Assembly (NCBI GenBank): GCA_030760725.1
Contig: JASWHV010000004.1
Coordinates: 55,085,136 to 55,149,135, forward strand
Length of the DNA stretch: 64,000 nt
Direction of reading: 5' to 3'
Source: Neostapfia colusana
Taxonomy: Eukaryota > Streptophyta > Magnoliopsida > Poales > Poaceae
The translations under genes and the position numbers were made by a program. This document shows, one piece after another, positions 1-8,090 of this stretch. The notes under the pieces were generated by a model that was given only the letters and a program-made list of their open reading frames with translations, did not search any database and was not told where the DNA came from. Within the stretch, counting starts at the first letter, position 1. Every line of letters starts with the position of its first letter.

Positions 1-1310
1 AGTAGGCGAATTCCTTCGCCGTGAACTCGTCGCCGTTGTCTGTCCGCAACATCCGCATAGGGCGTCCCACCTCCAGCTCAGCCGCCGCCTTGATCTTCTT
101 GATCTCCGATGCTGCGACGCTCTTGGCCACGATCAGCTTGATCCACATGTAGCGTGTGGCGTCGTCGATGAGTAGTACGAAGAAACGGCAACCGCCTGGT
201 GTCGTCGAAGTGATCGGTCCACAGAGATCACCATGAACCAAGTCGAGCGCTGTCGGGGACCTATACTTGGACTGGGTGGGGAACGGTGTGCGACACTGCT
301 TGGTGACCAGTCACACGTTGCAGACACCTTCCCGGCGCTCTCCGACCTTCGGCAGGCCTCTGACCATTTCGTGGAGATTCAGTTGGCGCATTGCTTCATG
401 ACCAATGTGGCTGTAGCACATGTGCCAACGGCGCTGATTTTCTTCTTCGTGTTGCGCTGCAAGGCAAACGCCCTGGGCAACACTTGTTTGCAGAACGTAC
501 AGATGGTTCGTTCCTCTGTAGACTTTGGCGAGCAGACGGCTCCGTCGATCCCAAATCCGCAGTACCCCCTATTCAATCTAAACTTTGCACCCACTGCGAT
601 CTAGCTGACCAGTGACAAGATGTTGTTCTTGAGACAGGAGATCAGGAGCACTCCGGCGAGCTTGATCAACTCTCCGGTCTTGGCCGTGAAGGTCACCACT
701 CCTCTTCCTCTGATTTGGACCAGGGATCCATCGCCAAACCTCGCCGTCCCTTCTACCGATCGATTGAGCTCATATAAGACCTTTGTCCTCCTGGTCATGT
801 GGCTCGTCGCACCAGTATCCAGGTACCATCCTTCTTCTTGAGCATCGCTGCCATCGGAGCCAAGGAACGTGAGCTTCCGGCTCGCATAGGTGAAGATTGC
901 TCGGCGGGGGTCGCATGACAGAGTCTTCAACGATCTCCGTGTCTCGCGCCATCAGCAGCGCCTCATCCTCCTCCTCCTTGCAGGCGAGATTCACCTGCTC
1001 CTTGCGTGGAGCACGACAATCCCGCACCCAATGGCCATATTTGCAGCAATTGTGGCAAGTGTCGTCGGCGGACTTCTTCTGTCCGGACTTACGATTCTTC
1101 GATCCTGACTTCCCGGATCCAGATTTGAAGCCGGATTGTGCTTGCTTCTCCTTGAGTCACGCCTGCCATTGCTCCTTGGTGAGCAACAGCTTCCTGATGG
1201 GGGTCGATTCCTCCTCCTCACCAGCGCGGCCTTCAATTGCTCAAAGCCGACCTGTAATCTCCTCGATTGACATTGCCGAAATGTCAAGGACCGATTCAAT
1301 TGTAACGGTG
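1..1310 (-). pseudogene. Ty1/copia gag-protease-integrase fragment, cut by the window edge
   Basis: Reading leftwards, the order is gag C-terminus (about 1300-1180, 'SIEEITGRL'), a CCHC zinc knuckle of the CHNC...GHW..DC type (about 1100-1020), aspartic protease with WYLDTGATSHM (about 830-795), the pre-integrase region (about 600-230), and an integrase core with LRTDNGDEF near 30-55. Reverse transcriptase would lie left of the window. The frame is broken: the protease segment stops at about 601, where sister elements continue with a GQLDE-type motif, and the pre-integrase segment is shifted. The zinc knuckle and protease type match copia D and F in this window, so I place it in the same Tork-like group (inference). 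It abuts a gypsy LTR remnant at about 1310. It is a dead fragment. Confidence 0.85.
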
Positions 1311-2435
1311 ACGTGCACATACCTTCTCGTAACCACCCGGAGGTATTTGGTGGTAACCCTGTGAACGTGTTCCCTCTAGCACGCAAACACACTAACACGG
1401 CGGCGTGCACGACTCCCATTCGATGGGGTTGCCCTCTTGGGGGCCCGTCTCCTCCTCGGGAGTCTCCTCCTCATAACACCCCGCAAAAGCTTCAAACACA
1501 AGCAGTGAGCACGATGGCTCAGCAAGACTCACCCGTCTTTCCTATACATGGAACTTCTACATGCTGGATTATAGTGTAAATGAGAATGTAAGTTGCAAAG
1601 GACACACCTAAATAGTTGCACCTTACTTTCAAGTTTTAGCAGCAAGTTGTAGAGAACTTCACGCTAAAACACATAAGAGAGCCGCAATCAAACAAGAAAT
1701 GCATTTCTCTCATGTGCTTTGCCCAAGTTTGAAATAAACTTTAATTTGCTCTAAACTACAAGTCATTAACAATCAAGGTATAGATTTCAATCAGCAACTT
1801 TTATATGACTCTAGCCTGTTCTTTCTACGTCACGGTACAGCGAACAAGTGGTACTCACTGACCGTGAGGGACGGCGCTTATAATCGATTTACACCCGTAG
1901 GGTTACCCGAATAATCCGTCACGTACGCCCATACTCGATGTCGCCTACAACAACCATCACAAACGTTGTACGCAACCACCTTTCATATGTCAGCCAAATG
2001 TTGAACCGGTCCTATCGTCCCGAGCAAGAGGTCTCTATGCGCGCATCCGCAGTGCCGCCAGCTGATTTACACCTCAAGCTCTCAACCTACCCACTGAACG
2101 ACAAGCAATGCCTCAACACCCAACTACCCGAATTGCATCGGTTTCCCGGTTCCCATATATATAGTAGGTCTTCGATACTGTTCTAGCTTGTCCAATAGAC
2201 TCGCACATGGCTCGGTCCTCAATCGACACAAGCGGAGCTATGGCACACAGGCCCGAATGTCCTGCTGCCCTTACTCTCCGCTCAGTCTCATTTTTCTTGC
2301 CATGTGTCTCATTTGCTATCTCTAACCGAGTGGTGTACCTCTAGCCTATTCTCACAAGTAGTTCCAACTACTCGACTTGTACCGAATCCTACACTATCTT
2401 AGCATTGCAGTAGCTAATCGAGGTTTAAAAATCTG
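1311..2435 (-). repeat. Decayed LTR fragment related to the long Tekay-like gypsy LTR
   Basis: Read on the minus strand, this stretch follows blocks of the long LTR at 11445-15403 in the same order. Shared blocks include the one around 'actactcgacttgtaccga' (about 2370-2390), the 'ctcggtcctcaatcgacac' block (about 2210-2230), the 'ctcaacctac' block and the AT-rich stretch at 1600-1830. Divergence is high with many small gaps, so this is an old insertion. No internal region, PBS or second LTR is attached. The left border with the copia fragment is set by where copia homology stops. Confidence 0.6.
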
Positions 2436-3254
2436 AGCCCAAAACCAGCATTTTCTTAGCTATATCCGATGACACAACGCTGACTAAAACATCAAGAGCC
2501 ATCATGCCATCCTACTCAGCAATGCTTCTCATCTAGACGGCCTTTCAAAGCCTTCGTGCTTTGCTTTGAGCCTGACCTTCATCATCAACATCCAATCCAT
2601 GTTATTTGGTATTGGTAAGGACGGACAGCTAGTCTTGCTACTCACATCATGAACTACTACTAACATGTCACTGATGCCATCACCCATCATCCCCTCGTAA
2701 GCGTTGATCATGTACTAAGTCATCAGACAAGTGATGGGAGCGTAAGCCTATAGTTCACCTGTCAGCCATCCTCTCCTTAAACCTTAACCAGCTCTAGTTA
2801 TGTTGAAGTTCCCAATGTGTAGGACAACAGATAACAACCGCTCATGTTGGCAGCAACAGTTAGGGTCCTAGGTGAGAGATGCATTTTAGCACTAGTTGGA
2901 TTGTCCCAGCTTTTCATCTATGTTGTCGTGTTTGTATGGAGGTACAAACCGGTCCTACTAGGACTTGATATACAACCTGACTAGAACTTGTTATTCTTAT
3001 CGACTAGGACTCCAGCTCTAAATCATCTACCCCTACAACTCCAAACCATGACTCAACTACAAACCAACTAAAACTCTACTAGCCCGTTATGACGCAACAC
3101 AGGATTACTAATAAAATAGTGAATATATCAACACAAAATACAGCATGAACACTTCCATTAGTAACAGTGGCATACTGACATCCGACAGCAACATCAAAGG
3201 AGTTTAGTAATCAATGAGTCCATACTTCAAAAGTCGTTACATTTCCAAACATGC
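2436..3254. other. Non-coding 3' flank and 3' UTR side of the DUF3752 gene
   Basis: I see no gene here. The last exon of the minus-strand gene stops at 3255, so the part just below that must hold its 3' UTR. Short AT-rich stretches and scattered 'ctactaggact'-like words (about 2955-3100) suggest an old LTR remnant, but I cannot delimit it. Confidence 0.5.
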
Positions 3255-3582
3255 TCAGAGGAAGTTTCTCTGCACAGCAACAGATGCGAAACGGGAAGAC
3301 AATCTTTGCGACATGTTCTTTGGATCTAAGTTGACCTTTTGCCTACCAGCAGACAGATCATTCTCACGGTCCCATGGTTTCCATGGGTGGTTTCCCTTCC
3401 ATTCTTCTTTCTCGTTTTGCTTTTGCTTCTTTTTCTCCTTCCTGCTCTCTCGGTGCTTCTGCACAAGAGACACAGATCGTTTGGAGGTATTATATTTATC
3501 TACAATTGAAGCATCTGGGTTTTTGTTATTCAGGTCCTCCCCTTCTGCAATCGCCTTTGTTTTATTGTAGGCTTCTAAATAG
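3255..3582 (-). CDS. DUF3752/GPALPP-motif protein, last coding exon
   Basis: This is the C-terminal exon of a small nuclear-type protein of the GPALPP1/DUF3752 family, whose biochemical role is poorly defined. The reading frame enters in phase 2 after an AG acceptor with a pyrimidine tract and gives 109 codons including the TGA. The recognisable parts are YLEAYN, a Lys/Glu-rich stretch after SLVQKHRESRKEKKK, and the family-typical ending HPWKPWDRENDL...GRQ...LSSRFAS...QRNFL. The charged central part and the terminal PWDRE...SSRF...FL block are what I use to name it. No stop or frameshift is present, so this exon looks intact and under constraint. It continues from the exon at 4984-5099 across a 1.4-kb intron. 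Confidence 0.85.
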
Positions 3583-4983
3583 CTGCATCAGACAGGACAA
3601 TCCATTATCCCACATTTATATTACTCAATAATGAAATGAGGTTAATATTTCAACAAATGGAAATGCCACCAATATATTGCAGTTTCTTTTGTACAGCACA
3701 TAATATATTTTCCCTAAGAAAGTCATGTATCTTCATACCGGTTAGGCGCACAGGATTTCCAAGTCATGTGCCCCTGAAGCACATAATGGTTTTCACAAAG
3801 CCAGCAAAAAATTTAATTATAACAATTATCAGTTTTTCATAAAAACAACATCTTGCAGAATGCAGGGAAAGCCTGCACACGGAAGACCCAATTGGGCCGG
3901 ATCCTTCCCCGGACCCTGCACAAGCGGGAGCTATATGCACCGGACTGCCCTTCTATCAGTTTTCCACAAAGTGCACCTGCCAACTGTTGATAAGGCACAT
4001 AAAAAATGATTGCCAATAATCATAGGATTTAATTAGTTGGGCTATGAAACCAGTATCAATTAGCTGGTCTATACTAAGTTTGTGATATCAACAAGAGCAC
4101 AACACTTTATCTCAGTAGTAATGTCCTAATACTTCTATACAACCTCTATAAGGTCTAAATGTATTTGCCCCCAATGATTTAGTGTTTGCAATGCCATGCC
4201 TCAAGAAATAAGTGAATCCCTGTTTCATACGTTGGCAGTACATGTACTTCTAATGCATTAATGCTTTGCTGGAAATCTGAGCTGCTAGACACCAATTGTG
4301 GCTCTGTTTTGGTTGCTGTTGACAGCCTATATCAACAGATCAACCCTCCTGGTTGATGTTCCTTGCTGCTTTCAAGAACAGCACCAACGACAAACGTCTG
4401 ATTGAAGCTCCACAGGATTGCTTAAGTTCTGGCGTGATGCTTTCTGTACTGCTACAGCAACCTGGATGTGTTGACGAGAAGAACAGAGCTGCACAAAAGC
4501 TAGGGCCAGCGCAAGAAGAAAACAGATGAGAGTTTCTGGGTGTGGGAGAGAATTATTGAGAAATAATTCTGAGAAGGGAACTGATTTATTCCTCCAAATA
4601 CCTGGCTATTTATAGTTCAAGTGCGGATAAAGTCCTACTAGGTTACAACTCCCTAGACTCCTAACTAATCTGAACTGAATCAGATTTTATCCTATCTAAA
4701 TTGGTTCTGGTCCAAGCTGATCAGAACCGACTCCAACTCTATCTCCCCTTCTCCTAGTGTGACTTGGACTAGGCTAGGCCAGGCCTGGATCTCTAGGGGA
4801 GAACTAGCACTAATATTTATTAGAAAACAAGATTAAATCAAACTTGCTGCTATGTGGGCTTTTTGCCTTGTATGTGCAGATGATAGCACTTGATTACCCT
4901 TTACTGCTATTGTTACAACATTAGCAGTTATGAAAAATAGAGGTAGAATATCATAATGGGACTAAATAATGCCAAAATCATAC
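3583..4983 (-). other. Intron of the DUF3752 gene with repeat remnants
   Basis: The intron has a GT donor next to 4984 and an AG acceptor next to 3582. It holds a SINE-like piece (about 3850-3960). A further segment at about 4480-4830, with a minus-strand TATA-like 'ctataaatag' followed by a transcript-leader-like stretch, could be a solo LTR. No terminal repeats or target-site duplication were found for that second piece. Confidence 0.6.
3850..3960 (-). repeat. Au-like SINE fragment
   Basis: On the minus strand the stretch reads 'gggcagtccggtgca...gctcccgcttgtgcagggtccgggga...gggtct...gcaggctttccctgca'. This order of words is characteristic of the tRNA-derived Au-type SINEs widespread in grasses (recalled family knowledge). 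The tRNA-like B-box half is missing, so it is a truncated copy within an intron. Confidence 0.45.
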
Positions 4984-5099
4984 CTTTGATGCGCTTTTTG
5001 CGCTCTATCAAGAGGACTATCAGTCCAAACACTTGTGTCACCACGTCCTTCTTTACCGTACATACTAAATGACTTAGTTGAATGCATTGGCACTCCGGC
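4984..5099 (-). CDS. DUF3752/GPALPP-motif protein, internal exon
   Basis: A 116-base exon between a strong acceptor (pyrimidine tract then GCAG) and a GTATG donor. It enters in phase 0 and leaves in phase 2. The peptide begins AGVPMHSTKSFSMYGKEGRG and continues DTSVWTDSPLDRAQKAHQ. The GRGDTSVWTD.P.D..QKA block is a strongly conserved signature of plant DUF3752 proteins (recalled) and directly precedes the YLEAYN segment of the last exon, as expected. There are no stops. The length and phases join cleanly to the exons on either side. Confidence 0.85.
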
Positions 5100-5256
5100 C
5101 TGCGAGAAGGAAAATGTGATGTTTACATGCGTGTAAGAGACTAAAGGGCGTACCCAGTGCCGAAGGCTCCTACGCGTGTAAGAGACTATGATAAATAAAT
5201 CATCCTTTGGAAAATAGTAAAAAACAGTTCAACAAGTAAACATCTTTATCATTTAC

Positions 5257-5351
5257 TTTTCTCTCAGGCGGCAATGTAGTCATCCATTCATCTCTCTTTG
5301 GTGCTTGTTTTGGACCTGCCAAAAGTTCTTCATCACCCTCCAGGGATACAC
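5257..5351 (-). CDS. DUF3752/GPALPP-motif protein, internal exon with KRDEWM motif
   Basis: A 95-base exon with a long pyrimidine tract before its AG acceptor and a GTAAAT donor. It enters in phase 1 (needing one base from the exon before) and leaves in phase 0. The peptide reads VSLEGDEELLAGPKQAPKRD followed by EWMTTLPPERK. KR(D/E)EWMTTLPPER is the family hallmark that starts the DUF3752 region. No suitable preceding exon lies between here and 7.1 kb, where a transposon block starts. The next upstream exon that fits in phase and strand is at 44900-44948. Confidence 0.85.
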
Positions 5352-5656
5352 CTACACGAAAAAAAAGAAAAGGTAAAGTCTTCATATTTATGATGTATCC
5401 CTATCACTATGCTCACTCGACTGTCATATGAACAAACATAAGCAGCAAGATCAACAACAACCTGAGTGCGTGCACATAAAACAGAAGGTTACAACACCTA
5501 TACTGGGTATAGTGTCATAGTGCACAGGGCTGCAGTCCTCAAGAGAACACCAAGAAGACAAATTGGAACTTCACAGAATAACAGAATATGAAGTAGCCGA
5601 TTAAGTGTCCAGCTAAACCTTACAGGACTATAGTCGACACAAAGTATTCCCAAAGA

Positions 5657-5907
5657 GATAATTGCATAAGTGCTCCTACTATTGTACCTCAGTGATGAAT
5701 TTTACTCTCATTTTTTAACTTTGCACCATTGCCCCTGACCAAGTCGTTGCACCATTGCCCCTACTTTGATGGCATAACTGTAATTTTTGTTCATCAAAAC
5801 AAGGGTAACGACTTGGATGAAAACGAGAGTAATGGTGCAAAGTTAAAAAAATAAGGGTAAATTCATAGTTGACACTCAAAACAGAGGTAACCATGTAATT
5901 GCCCCTA
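5657..5907. mobile_element. Foldback MITE with long inverted arms
   Basis: The two ends are inverted copies over about 95 bases each. The left arm runs from 'ataattgcataag' through 'taactttgcaccattgcc' to 'ccaagtcgtt'. The right arm reads the same words on the other strand, starting from 'gcaattacatgg'. The short centre is unique. It sits in the large host intron and holds no reading frame. I could not fix a target-site duplication, so the superfamily (Mutator-like or other) is open. Confidence 0.7.
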
Positions 5908-6060
5908 ATGATTTATCCTTCTCAAATTTTACTATAATTTCTTTAAAACCCTTTCCATATCCCAATATTCAATCAAGTAAAAAAACAATTGTATGGGAAA
6001 CTAATAAACACTATCAACCAACTTTTACGGAGATCAATTTCTTCACTTAGAACGGTCAAG

Positions 6061-6215
6061 CAGTGTTTTAAAAGGGCGCCTGGACGCCTCGGCGACTGCC
6101 AGGTGCCTGGACGTCAAGGCGACCAGGCGCCTGCCTAGGCGACCATTCCAGACAGGAGCGCCTGGACACCAAGGCGGCAACTAGGCGGCGCCTAGGCGAC
6201 GCCTTTTAAACAGTG
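6061..6215. mobile_element. hAT-type MITE with 8-bp target duplication
   Basis: A 155-base palindrome-like element rich in GGCGCC/GCCTAGGCG words. The ends are CAGTGTTTTAAAAGG on the left and, read inwards on the other strand, CACTGTTTAAAAGGCG on the right. It is flanked on both sides by CGGTCAAG (6053-6060 and 6216-6223), an 8-base duplication. The terminal CAxTG and the 8-base duplication are hAT-superfamily traits. Confidence 0.85.
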
Positions 6216-7117
6216 CGGTCAAGTTAACATACCAGCATGTCTTTTCCCCGTCTTGTCTACTTTCGGACTATTTGAACACAGCCAAGTCGTGTTAGCCTAC
6301 TTCTCCACATACTCACCATTTTCCAGCCAGCTCTCTTCTTCAGTCATTTCATCCCTCTTATCACAGCAAGCTAAACTTACCTAGCTAGCTAGGCCCAGCC
6401 ACATAGATTAAAAGGCATCGTCTAGGCACTCTGGCACGGACATCGGGGCTGGTCGCCTCGTCTGAAACAGTCAGGGCACCAGGCCACCTCCTGCCCAAGG
6501 ACCAACAAGCCCAGTTATGTCCCAAACGCATCAGCCTGATGCCAACACCTCCCCCCCCCCCACCCCCACCGTCACAAGTCAACTTAGTTTTCTTGCCTTA
6601 GCTCTTCCTGACAAGTTATTCCCTCAGCCAACCTGCCAGCCCACAAGGATTCACTCCCATCTGCCTAACTTCCTCAGCCATGTACATGGTGTGAACTTAT
6701 GCAGCCAACACACACATGCTAACAACTCCAACTCATCCGATGCAGCTCTTGCTGCCATAGCGATGCCAAAATTGTTTAGAGGCTACTTGACTAGCACACC
6801 TCGCATGCCACCTCCGTTCTCTAATTCTCTCAGCCTCCACTACAAGTCTCCCTCCCAACCCAATAAGCACAACTTTAGCTCCTCTATGTTTAGCGCTAAA
6901 AACACTTAAACAGCAACATGTTCATGAACAAATTCGTGATGACATATAGGTGGAATCCACCTAATTCGATTCAAAAGATTGTTTTATCATCCACACTGTT
7001 ATGATAATGCTATTTTCACATTGAGCATTTGTTCTCGTCGCCAAAACCCTATATGCGCCTCACTCATCAATACCATCACCAATAGAATCTACTTTCCCAT
7101 GATGTCTTAAGGGCCCA
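6216..7117. other. Host intron or intergenic sequence without recognisable gene
   Basis: No supported gene. A plus-strand open frame at about 6517-6909 starts in a poly-C tract and shows no domain or codon pattern, so I do not call it. A stretch at 6380-6500 shares GCCTAGGC-type words with the nearby MITE but is not bordered. Confidence 0.5.
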
Positions 7118-7339
7118 ATTAGATTAGGAAAAATGATTAGATTGACTAAACAGTCTATCAAGGAGGATACATATATAGGGGCACAAAACTTAAGGGCCAA
7201 GTAACTCTAATACAAAAGACTAAACTGCCCCTAATACACGTACATTCTAACACCCCCGCAGTCCCAACATCTAGCCACGGCAGATGTTGAGACTGGACCG
7301 AAACTCGGTGAACACCGTCGAAGGGAGTCCCTTGGTGAA
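7118..7339 (-). repeat. Inverted copia 3' end: LTR (7118-7252) plus last codons of RNase H
   Basis: The minus strand reads a short coding tail (FTKGLPS, then FTEFRSSLN...stop) at 7339-7253, a G-rich polypurine tract, then an LTR beginning TGTTAGAATGTACG. This is the 3' end of a copia of the same family as element P but pointing the other way. Only 87 bases separate this LTR from P's sense LTR. The remainder of the inverted element is absent from the far side of P. The 5' portion was therefore lost, or the two ends were joined by recombination. Confidence 0.75.
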
Positions 7340-7474
7340 TGTTGGACTGTACGTGTATTAGGGGGCATTTTAGTCTTTTGTATTAGGGTTGATTAGCCCT
7401 TAAGCTGTGTCCCCCCATATATGTATCCTCCTTGACAGGCTGTTAATTCACAAATCACTTTTCCCTAATCTAAC
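7340..7474 (+). repeat. 5' LTR of plus-strand copia P
   Basis: It starts TGTTGGACTGTACG and is followed at once by a methionine-initiator-type primer-binding site (TGGTATCAGA, 7476-7485). At about 135 bases it is short, as in Hopscotch/Retrofit-type copias. It carries the family word block 'ccttaag...tatatatgtatcc' also seen at 55597-55745. The LTR does not end in a clean CA, so the exact right border is uncertain by a few bases. Confidence 0.75.
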
Positions 7475-7779
7475 TTGGTATCAGATTGCCTCTCTCTGCC
7501 CTTCTCTCTCCCGGCCGCCGCGCCGCCAGACCTCGCCGCCACCGCACCGCCAGGCCGCGCCCCCCCTCCTTCTCGCGCGCCGCCGCCGCGCCGCGCTCCC
7601 CCCTCCTTCGCGCCCGCCGCCGCCGCATGCTTCTTTGGATCTCAGGTACGCCGCCGCCCGCCCCCTTCCCCCGGCCCCCGCCGCCCCCCGCACGGCGGCG
7701 CTGCCCCCGTGCGTGCCTGCCGCCTGCCCCCCGAGCGCGTGCGCGCCTCCCCCCACCGCGCACCGGCGACCTGGCCGAG

Positions 7780-8090
7780 CAGCGCACGCAGCAGCCCCTG
7801 CCCCCGTACGTGCCTACCGTCAACGCGCCCTCCAGCCCCACGCGGGACCATCACCCCGGCGGCGCCTGCTTCTACAGCGCCCCGGCCAGCCCCACCCGCG
7901 CCGGCTGCCTCGACCTCAACCTCGACTTCTCCCGCTTCCCGTTCCCTTTGGCCGCCGCGATATCCTCCGCCGACGAGCTCTTCTGCAACGGCAGATCCGG
8001 CCCGTCCGCCTCGAGCGCGGCCTCGATGCGGCCGACCAGGGCCGCCCGTGTCTCGGCGGCCAGTGCAGCGAGGACGCCCACTTCTGGAGG
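7780..8090 (+). pseudogene. Captured DUF1645-like host gene fragment inside copia P
   Basis: In one plus-strand frame this GC-rich stretch reads PYVPTVNAPSSPTR, then FYSAPASPTR (7870-7899), a Phe-rich stretch, then ADELFCNG (7969-7992). Plant DUF1645 proteins carry exactly this order: a FYSAPxSPxR motif followed by ADELFxxGxIRPL (recalled family knowledge). Just after ADELFCNG the IRPVRLE part is found in another frame, so a single-base loss has broken it. The fragment lies where a copia gag should be, between the PBS and the protease. I infer capture of a host exon. A chance GC-rich match is the alternative, but two ordered motifs make that unlikely. Confidence 0.6.

Noticed and set aside
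3214..3570. Plus-strand 118-codon frame
   Set aside because: It is the antisense shadow of the DUF3752 last exon, which has clear family motifs and splice sites on the minus strand.
4480..4830. Solo LTR with TATA-like box
   Set aside because: No TG...CA ends with flanking duplication were found, so it is only mentioned within the intron entry.
6517..6909. Plus-strand 130-codon frame
   Set aside because: It starts next to a C-run, has no recognisable domain, and its Ser/His/Pro-rich composition looks random.
7407..7475. First codons of the long plus-strand frame 7407-9257 as a protein start
   Set aside because: They lie in the LTR and PBS of copia P; translation of an LTR element starts after the PBS.
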